NCBI RefSeq assembly: GCF_002994745.2
Contig: NC_037094.1
Span: 44,405,139-44,469,138 of the forward strand
Direction of reading: 5' to 3'
DNA from: Rosa chinensis
Taxonomy: Eukaryota; Streptophyta; Magnoliopsida; Rosales; Rosaceae
Length of the DNA: 64,000 bases
Part shown: positions 57,501-64,000 of the stretch, piece by piece
Numbering within the stretch: the first letter of the stretch is position 1
How the letters are laid out: each line of letters begins with the position of its first letter
Notes under the pieces: model-generated
Seen by the model: only the letters and a program-made list of their open reading frames with translations
What the model was told of the DNA's origin: nothing
Databases searched by the model: none
Made by a program: the position numbers and the translations under genes

Positions 57501-58382
57501 GAATTGTTAGGTTAACGATTTATATGATTTTGTCACGGTGTGACTTTCGTTGATTTCTTTTGGGAAAAGAGTGTTGTTTTGGGAAGCATGGTATGTTTTC
57601 CTTATTCTCGAGTTGAAAGGTTTTCCTCGTTTTGGTGTGAGTTATGTGGTGTTTGTTTTGAGTTATTCATACGGGCTTGCAAAAGCTTACCAGGTTTGTT
57701 GTGTGGCAACCCGGTACACTATTCAAACAGTGTAGGGGTTAATCCTGCAGGTCAGGGTAATTGTGGCTAAAGCTGAGGTAGCTTGTTGGCAGCAGAACGG
57801 GTAGGAAGCAATTTTGATTGGCTTTGCCATTGTTATGACTTCCTCTATGTATGTGGTAAACTCTGAGGAGCAATTATGTTTTATTTTGTTGTTGACAATT
57901 TAATTTGTAAGCTTATGTAATATATGACTCTGCGGAGCGGGTCAATATTGGCATAGTGGGTTCAGGGCATCAATATGTACTTGGGTTAAAAAGGGAAAAA
58001 GTTTCTAGGTATTTTGTTATTGATGACTGAGCGTTCACGCATGTATAATTATGAGATTATATATCGATTTTTATTTGTTAAAAAAATCAGGGGCGTGACA
58101 AAGTGTGATTGTCGATATAGAGAAGGGGAGAGAGAGGGAGAGAGGGAGAGAGAGCGGAAGAAAAAATTAAGAGAGAAAAAATTAAGAAAAGAGATAAAAA
58201 AAATTAGAAATGTCTATTTTGCCCTCCAACTCAGCCGCTGACATCATGTTTCGAGGTAAATTTAAATTTTGGACTCGGGTGATGTCATTTGAGAGTATAG
58301 GGAGCATCGTAATCGATTTTCAGAAAGAGAGACCAATCTGATTTTAGGCCCAAAATTTAGGGAAGTAAACTGAATTTAATTC

Positions 58383-58413
<31 letters not shown>

Positions 58414-58564
58414 CCATATTAATTCTACATCGAATATATATATATATATATAAAATTTTCTATACAAATTATATATATATATATATATATATTTATACAC
58501 ACAAACACTTTTTTTTTCTGTACAAATATGTGCTTAATTATCAGTATATTTTCCACTTCCGCTC

Positions 58565-60290
58565 GGTTTCTGGTATCAGAGCCGTAAGAGTTGATTGAGT
58601 TATTTAAAACTTCTCAAACCCCAGGTGGCGGATTACCGCCTAAGTGAGGTATTTGAGTTGATATCTCATATTCTACTTTCTATGCTAAGTGATTGCTAGT
58701 CTGGTTCTCTTTCTTAAGTTTGCAAGCATTTATTTTACTTTTCTTTTCCACCTTTAGGCTATAACTTTCTCCAACCAAACAATAAGTCTAGGTCCAAACA
58801 ATGAGTCCCGGGTGAGGCATGAGCGGAAAAGAGAGATACCTAGTCTAAGGTAGAAAAATAAGGTTTTATAGTCTTCTAAAATAAAAATTTCGTCCCAGCC
58901 TTTCTAGTTACTTTCCATCACGAGTAGACTATTTAGATCTAACTCAGTTACCTCCTGTTCATCTAGATCTTCCCTAAACAGGATCCCTGACATAGTTAAT
59001 GAAGAACAAATTGAATATCAGTCAAATGATAATATAGATATGAATGACTGGAATATACCCAGAGTCCCTAGTAATGAAATTTATAAGAAAAAATGGTCAC
59101 TTTCTTCATTCAAAAGTGAACATCATATTAAAACAGTAGAACAAGTTTATGCCCTTAGTAAACAACATGAAACATGTCAACTTTTTAGTCCTGAGTCAAT
59201 TAACAAACACAAAAAAGATGGTCATAATTTTCTATATATAGGTTTAGTCCAAATAGGTGTTAAACCTTTAACCCGAAAAGGTCTCAATGCCTCTATCCTT
59301 CTATGCCTAAGAGATGCTAGGTTTACTAACTTCAATGATAGCACCCTCGGCATAATTGAGTCAAGCCTATTTAATGGTCCAAGCCATTTTGATTGCTACC
59401 CAGATTTACAATTAGTCTCAGTGATCCTCACATATTAAAATCCTTAACCTTAAACATTAAAACTTCAGGTTACAATGTCCTCGAAGGAACCCAACCACTA
59501 GCCTTAATCTATAAAATCCATTATAAAGTCACTGGTACAAATATAAATTTTCAAGCAATAAGTAAAAGCCCAAAAGACCAAACTCTTTTAATTCAAAGCA
59601 GTCAAGAAAATGCTAATATTAGAGTTCCACACACAATCAGATGGTCAGATGTTCATCTGCCTTCTGAATGGTCTCTCACTAGTGAAAATCAACCTATTAA
59701 TATACAACATAATTTATCTGATTTAAACTATATCCAACAATATAACGATGGCACAGTAAGAATCAATTATCATAATCCTAGATTAAGTCAAAATCTTAGG
59801 ATTCAAGAATTAGGTCAATCATCAAGACATTCTTTCACTGCTTCAAGGCATTCTTTTGCAGGCTCCACATCTGCTGAAACTATGTCTAGACAAGACTGTG
59901 ATTTAGATAAAAAAAATAAAAAATATTAGAATAAGAGAATTAGAAGAAGAATTAGAAAAACTAAAAATTAAAAATATTCAAACCACCTCACAAGTCAGTT
60001 ACCCAGTTATTCAGAAACCCAACCTGCCTTAGATGAGGAACAAACATCTCCCACAACAACTGACTTTGAAGTCGTTCCTCCAATCAATCTTCAATTAAGT
60101 ACACTTAGTCAACCATTTACAATTAATGATTCAAAATTAGATAAAGATCTTGAATCTCCCAAAAATATTCATAGACGAAATCTTTATAGAAAACAATACC
60201 CCTTAATTGAACTGCGAAAACAATTGTTTAAAAATTGGCAAACTTTTATGCTTGAAACCCAATTTGAAATATTCTTCCTTGATATTGATC
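58565..60290 (+). mobile_element. Endogenous pararetrovirus (Caulimoviridae) fragment
   Basis: A tRNA-Met primer-binding site (TGGTATCAGAGC, 58571-58582) marks the conventional start of a caulimovirid genome. A leader of about 450 bp and a movement-protein gene at about 59040 follow, then a Lys/Glu-rich coiled-coil-like stretch (59930-60000) and an acidic region leading toward the coat-protein zone. The copy is cut at about 60290 by a copia LTR. No protease, reverse transcriptase, RNase H or complete coat protein is in the window. Order and spacing fit florendovirus/petuvirus-like endogenous viruses of angiosperms, but the genus is not certain. It is an old, defective, integrated copy. Confidence 0.8.
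59040..59929 (+). pseudogene. Caulimovirid movement-protein gene, frameshifted
   Basis: Two overlapping plus-strand frames (59040-59438 and 59393-59929) together resemble a 30K-superfamily cell-to-cell movement protein. The core includes the conserved stretch before and after the invariant Asp region of this superfamily. The frame changes at about 59395-59420, inside the beta-sheet core, so no full-length protein can be made from this copy. The C-terminal third is Ser/Arg/Asn-rich, as expected for the variable tail. Family assignment rests on recognising the core; a profile search against 30K movement proteins would settle it. Confidence 0.75.
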
Positions 60291-60515
60291 TGTTGTAAAT
60301 GATAATGATTATTCATGCAATAGGTATTGCTTAATGTATGCGATTGATAGATTCGTAATGTATGCGATTGACAGACTCGTAATGCATGTGATTGACATAC
60401 TTGTAATGTGCGATTGATTAGTATAGCTATTATGTATTGCCTTTTGTATACATGATGTAACCTTATATAAACCTCATGGTGAGATGAATACAATACAATT
60501 ATCCAATTCTCTACA
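60291..60515 (+). mobile_element. Copia-type LTR with adjoining primer site
   Basis: TGTTGTAAATGATAATG to ATTCTCTACA, with a TATATAAACC box (about 60463-60472). It is followed immediately by CTATCAGCACG, the same kind of primer region seen after the 5' LTR of the complete copia element. It contains three copies of a 28-29-bp repeat built on 'aatgtatgcgattga' (about 60330-60420). The sequence to about 61050 is probably the 5' internal leader of this truncated element. Confidence 0.65.
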
Positions 60516-61051
60516 ACTATCAGCACGATACTCTAACCCAAGCCCTAGCTAGAAAAAAAAACCCTAACACCCGAAATTGCTTTCACCAAAAACTGTCGCA
60601 AGCTCCTAGCCCTTTCTAGTCATAACATGCGCTTCTCCTGAAGCCCTTGAGCACCCATGTGCCTCCTACTTCCCCTACAGCATTGTCGCACGCTTGCTGC
60701 CCCGGCAGCACAGCAGCACGCTCGTTCCTGTGCAGATCAACTTGTTTGTACTCCCCGAAACGTCTTGATCGGGACCTCAGATCAAAATCCTTCCTTCATA
60801 AAAGTTGTTTGTCTCTTCCTCTTCTATCTGAGCTCCAAATTTTAGCCCTATTGGAGTCGTTTTGAGATCTGTACACTATTCGAAGTGGGAGATGTTCAGA
60901 AGCGAATCTGCTCCGAATTTCAACAAGTTTTAAAGATTAAAGTTCCTGCTTTCTTGTCTTTTAAATTCCTTTATTTTCTGCAGGATTTTCAATATACAAA
61001 CATGGGTTCGATTATTTAGTAAAGCGGAATTGTGAGGATTCACGCTTAACG
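60516..61051 (+). other. Probable leader of the truncated copia element
   Basis: GC-richer 60600-60900 with short frames (60647-60865) and no recognised domain. It ends with AT-rich sequence at the CACTA terminus. I see no gene. Confidence 0.35.
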
Positions 61052-61689
61052 CACTACACCAAAAAAGTTAACACACAACACTTTTTGCACAACGGAAAAA
61101 AAAAAAGTGTTGTGTGATGAAGAAAAGTTAATCACACAACATGTTTAGTAAACTTACGTTGTATAAGGTGGTTAAAATTCTGAAGTTTTTGTTTAGAAAA
61201 TCATTGCACAACGGTTACAAGAATAATCTGTTGTGTGAATCAAAAAAAAATTTGCGGCAGATTTCCCTCCTAGATGGACTCAAATTTGGCTCCAAATTGT
61301 ACAATAGTTTAGTTATTTGTGTTGTAGGAGTATACTTGCAAATCATCATACAATGGTTTTTAATGTGCCGTTGTGCAAGTAAGTGGCAGAATTTGGAGAA
61401 GTCTCCAAAATGACATTCATTCCCCCTCAAAACAAGCAAATTTGGCTTCAATGGTTTGTCATGTTTGTAACTTCCTACAACATAATGAACTATTTCTGTT
61501 GTGTGAATCAGAAATGCCTAAAGTGAGCGCCAAAACTGGCATTTCAATTGCACAAGCGGGAAATTTTCATCTTTTGTTCCCTCAGCTATGTAGCAATTCA
61601 GACAACGTAAATGTATCTATACGTTGTCTGAGTAACTTAAAAAAAAAAAAAAAAAAAGCTATTGCTTAATGCCTAGGGCACATTTAAAC

Positions 61690-61806
61690 AAAGTTGCTTG
61701 GCTATTTTTCATAACCTCTCGATCTCTTCTCTCAGGACGCCCAACACGCACAGCTCTCCATCTCTCTCGCGAAATCTCTGTCCTCCTCATCGTTGAACTC
61801 TCACGT

Positions 61807-61856
<50 letters not shown>

Positions 61857-62660
61857 CTCTCTCCAGATTGCTCCTCTCCCTATCTCACTCTTAGTCTTCT
61901 CCCGCTCACTTCTTCATCCAACTCTCTTCTTCACCCAGAAATCATAGTCTTCCTCTCTCTTTCATTCTGAAATCCCAAATAGGGAAACCCCAATCTTAGA
62001 TTCCCCGAAATCAACCAAATCTCTATTGATCGAACCCTCAATCTGAAACCCAAATTTCATTGACCTAACTCTAGTCTCCACAATTAGCCGGATTTACACC
62101 GCACAGCCATGGGCTAGGAACTTGATGAAGAACAAGCAGCGCCGCTGGTCATCCTCCGATGGCAAGATTTGGGCGAGTTGCCAGAAAAACGAGCTGATTA
62201 TTAAGGCTCCCGAAAAGGCGAGAACGGGGGTGGAAGATGGTTTGCAGAAGATTACTCAAGAACAGCGGTGAATCTAGGGTTTTGTAGAAGAATACCCGAT
62301 ATCCATTGCTAGTTCCTGGTGAACTCTCTGCGAGATTGCACAATTTCAAGAACTCCCACTGCTTATTTCTGGGTATGATTCTTTTTCATGTTCTTCCTAG
62401 CGATAATTGGCAATTTTTGTTCTTTTTCAATTTCGTCAAATCTCTTGGTTTGATAAGCCTTAGTAATCTAATTTCTGTTTTACGAATCTCATCGATATAT
62501 TCCCCGACATATTCCACCCTCATAACTATTTATTGTCTTTTCTTGATGTCTTATGTTTATGAAATAGGGCAGGAATTGAAGAAGACCATTGAAACAGGAC
62601 AACTCAATTTACCCGGTTAAACTCTAAAAGCGTTCACTAGCGGTGGCTTTCTTTTCTATC
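61690..62660 (+). other. Promoter/5'UTR-like captured sequence
   Basis: Pyrimidine-rich DNA with a long (CT)n at 61812-61852, then a GC-rich block at 62100-62270 with short frames in several phases (ATGGGCTAG gives an immediate stop). It resembles the 5' end of a plant gene (leader plus first exon and an intron with GGTATG near 62371), but no protein family was recognised. Confidence 0.35.
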
Positions 62661-62783
62661 CAAATCAGAACTAGATGGTAAGCGAGTGGCTCGATTTGTG
62701 TGGATTAGATCTTAGAGGTTTAATTTTTTTTTTCAATCCACTCTTCCGCAGATTCCAAGCCTAACCCTCTCATCCTCTTCGCA

Positions 62784-62950
62784 ATGTCGCCGCCGTCGTC
62801 TCTCCCCAAACCTCTAACCTCGCCGTCTCCCCTAGACACCTCTGCGATGCCATTGAAGAGTTCCAGTGCCGCCAGCACACCGCCGAGTTATGCGTCCTCA
62901 CTTACCCATAGGTCTTACACATCTCATATCATCCACCACTCCAAAAAGGT
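62784..62950 (+). pseudogene. Captured GC-rich exon-like fragment
   Basis: Exon-like composition between an AG at about 62751 and AAAAAGGT at about 62949. One frame gives MSPPSSLPKPLTSPSPLDTS; another gives NVAAVVSPQTSNLAVSPRHL then CDAIEEFQCRQHTAELCVLT, which looks more like real protein sequence. Parent gene unknown. Confidence 0.35.
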
Positions 62951-63130
62951 CCGCTCTTCAATTGAATTTGGTTTTCTAATCTGGGTGATGCTGTTTACTT
63001 TGGTGTTCATTTTGTTGGCCTTTAATTTTTATATTGACAGTGAGAAATCTCAATTCTCAAAATGGAAGGTGTGTCGCTGTTTCTTAGTAAAACAGCAATT
63101 TAATGGTCTCTGTTGTTTGTTTGTTGACAG

Positions 63131-63255
63131 ATTGATAGTATCATGTCAACAAGGCATGTAAACGAAAATGATGCAAGCAGAAGATTGAAGTCAAAGTTTC
63201 TAATTCAGTTTGATGGAGTGACATCTAATCCTAATGATCGAGTAATTGTGAATTG
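63131..63255 (+). pseudogene. Spastin/katanin-like AAA ATPase exon, copy 1
   Basis: After a GTTGACAG acceptor, the exon reads IDSIMSTRHVNENDASRRLK then SKFLIQFDGVTSNPNDRVIV. This is the Walker B-to-sensor-1 segment of meiotic-clade AAA ATPases (spastin/fidgetin-like). The usual Glu-Ile-Asp-Ser pattern is retained from the Ile onward. A donor GGTAAGC follows, but an extra A (AATTG in place of ATTG) shifts the frame at the exon end. It is a single isolated exon without the P-loop or the rest of the domain, so it is a captured fragment. Confidence 0.75.
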
Positions 63256-63679
63256 GTAAGCTTTATATATATCTCACTTCAACCAAAGCCTTTTGGGAAC
63301 ATTGCTAGTTAGGCATTATGACTGATTGAAGGAACCGTGGCTGTGTGACATTGTGGTAACCCATACTAGTTATGTATTGCTGCTGATTGACGTAAGGGTT
63401 GTTTCTGGTCTAGTAAATAAATGTATAGTTTACTTTGGTGTTGATTATGTTGGCTTATTGCTTGGTGCTACTACAAATTTTATAAAATACATAAGTGCTT
63501 GATGGTGGTCCGATGTAAAAACGAATTAATTTGTTGGTATTTTCTGCGGCACAAGGAGATGTTAATCCTTGAAATTTAGGACTGTCGTAGATGCTCTAAC
63601 TTGGAATCCTTGTTGAGTCTATTTATCATTTCAGCTTTGTAACATGCTTGTTTATTTTTGTTTGACTGCAAATGAAAAG

Positions 63680-63800
63680 GTTTTATTCTGGGGACAAGAT
63701 CTTGGCCAAGAAACCACCTTATTATAGAACACTTGAGGTGCCTGATATGTGGTTTTCTCTGGAGCTTGTATGGGAAATAAAAGGTGCAGACTTTACAGTT
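63680..63800 (+). pseudogene. DNA-ligase-like C-terminal exon fragment
   Basis: Reads FYSGDKILAKKPPYYRTLEV then PDMWFSLELVWEIKGADFTV. The W-F-x-x-x-x-V-W-E-I-K-G-A-D pattern is that of the OB-fold region of eukaryotic ATP-dependent DNA ligases, most like plant ligase 6-type proteins from memory. It stops at the point where the AAA exon copy begins (in-frame TGA right after). No nucleotidyltransferase domain is nearby. Assignment is by eye and moderately sure. Confidence 0.5.
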
Positions 63801-63844
63801 TGATGGAGTGATATCTAATCCTAATGATCTAGTAATTGTGATTG
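63796..63844 (+). pseudogene. AAA ATPase exon, truncated copy 2
   Basis: QFDGVISNPNDLVIVIG followed by GGTAAGC: the last 49 bp of the same exon as copy 1, with the donor site and about 30 bp of the following intron ('gtaagctttatatctcactt') also repeated. It is fused directly to the ligase-like fragment. The junction lies in CAGTTT, which fits both sequences. Copy 2 keeps the correct frame at the exon end, unlike copy 1. Confidence 0.75.
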
Positions 63845-64000
63845 GTAAGCTTTATATCTCACTTCAATCAAAGCTTGTGAATTTAAATAAGTAGTGTTGC
63901 CATGCCAGAAATCGATGGTCAGTGTTGGCTGGTTAGCTTCAACAATGCCAACTTGTTAGATAATGCCTTTCTTATTTCTAATCATTGTAGTCTGTTAGGG

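Larger units (their letters stand above)
55788..58100 (+). mobile_element. Solo LTR, 2313 bp, TSD AAGTG
   Basis: Begins TGTGATGCCCCGG and ends GGGGCGTGACA (inverted-repeat termini TGTSAYGCCCC), flanked by AAGTG at 55783-55787 and 58101-58105. It has a TATAAATAGG box at about 56093 and a pyrimidine-rich leader, then a long tail with internal tandem repeats. The open frame 56134-56547 lies in the transcribed leader and has no known domain. A diverged relative occupies 31007-33990. Confidence 0.9.
54690..58379. mobile_element. TIR transposon with about 155-bp terminal inverted repeats
   Basis: Left TTAAATTCAGTTTAATCCCC and the reverse complement of the right end TTAAATTCAGTTTACTTCCC start TIRs that stay about 90% alike for at least 155 bp (to about 54850 and from about 58225), through 'gacatcacccgagtccaaaa' and 'cgaaacatgatgtcag'. 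(CT)n lies inside both arms (54927-54980; 58125-58155). Flanks are (TA)n tracts, so the TSD cannot be read. The interior has GC-rich gene-like debris and a nested solo LTR. No transposase. Mutator-like or another TIR class; not decided. Confidence 0.75.
61052..64000 (+). mobile_element. CACTA-type transposon, left part, carrying host-gene fragments
   Basis: CACTACACCAAAAAAG at 61052 is a canonical CACTA terminus, preceded by ACG as a possible 3-bp TSD. The next 600 bp hold about a dozen subterminal motifs CACACAAC/GTTGTGTG in both orientations (for example 61068, 61107, 61131, 61225, 61496) and a hairpin CAGACAACGT...ACGTTGTCTG at 61600-61631. Beyond about 61690 the sequence changes to promoter/5'UTR-like CT-rich DNA and exon fragments of host genes, with no transposase. 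The right terminus is not in the window, so element size is unknown. Confidence 0.6.

Noticed and set aside
61669..61947. 92-codon Ser/Leu-rich frame
   Set aside because: Created by the (CT)n tract at 61812-61852 in a 5'UTR-like region.
1..64000. tRNA, rRNA, snoRNA or organellar inserts
   Set aside because: No cloverleaf with B-box-like GGTTCGANNCC in proper context, no rRNA or recognisable plastid/mitochondrial gene was seen by eye; a covariance-model scan could still find small RNAs.

Overview
The window reads as nuclear DNA of a flowering plant (eudicot): AT-rich, intron-containing genes with GT..AG junctions, plant-only families (LEA_2, EG45-like, Agenet, UGT72-type glycosyltransferase) and dense plant transposon debris. 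The mix (endogenous caulimovirid, TGTGATGCCCC-type LTRs, LEA_2 cluster) made me think of Rosaceae, but that is an impression and not proven here. No rRNA, tRNA, CRISPR array or bacterial operon was seen.

Layout. 1-3510: tandem array of a 1104-bp unit carrying a decayed minus-strand gene of unknown family. 3511-7660: 3' half of an Athila/Tat-like Ty3-gypsy element (minus), cut inside integrase. 7660-10469: remnant of a CACTA-like DNA transposon with about three dozen short palindromic subterminal motifs; its right terminus lies about 15 bp from the TATA box of the next gene. 10484-15793: REB1/TTF-I-like Myb protein gene with 5'UTR introns and two opposite frameshifts. 16259-18815: a small four-exon gene of unknown function. 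19364-19397: a Helitron-type 3' end. 19765-21140: dead UGT72-like glycosyltransferase. 22138-23769: non-autonomous hAT element with a solo LTR nested in it, both with perfect target-site duplications. 24069-24772: intact EG45-like (plant natriuretic peptide-like) gene. 25360-26432: palindromic fold-back MITEs in microsatellites. 26740-30342: Agenet-domain gene whose 3' end and downstream region are duplicated in tandem.

31007-34500: LTR-derived sequence. 34874-40248: four LEA_2 genes in -,+,-,+ order, best explained as a divergent pair that was duplicated; both bidirectional promoters share an identical 19-bp motif. 40750-45365: TIR element with a captured gene fragment and a CRE-like palindromic minisatellite, a 2.75-kb LTR, and a copia RT fragment. 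45749-52346: complete but decayed Ty1-copia element (minus) with 234-bp LTRs and a 5-bp TSD. 52890-54110: about 130-bp minisatellite interrupted by a poly(A) retroposon with its own TSD. 54690-58379: TIR element with a 2.3-kb solo LTR nested inside. 58570-60290: fragment of an endogenous pararetrovirus (primer site, leader, broken movement-protein gene), cut by a copia LTR. 61052-64000: left part of a second CACTA element whose interior holds fragments of at least two host genes, a spastin-like AAA ATPase exon (twice) and a DNA-ligase-like exon.

The likely working genes are the two intact outer LEA_2 genes plus 34874-35506, the EG45-like gene and perhaps the small four-exon gene. The REB1-like gene, third LEA_2 gene and Agenet gene are each broken by single-base indels in otherwise well preserved frames, so base-level assembly error must be weighed against pseudogenisation. 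Much of the remainder is a layered record of transposition, and several layers can be ordered in time from TSDs and nesting.
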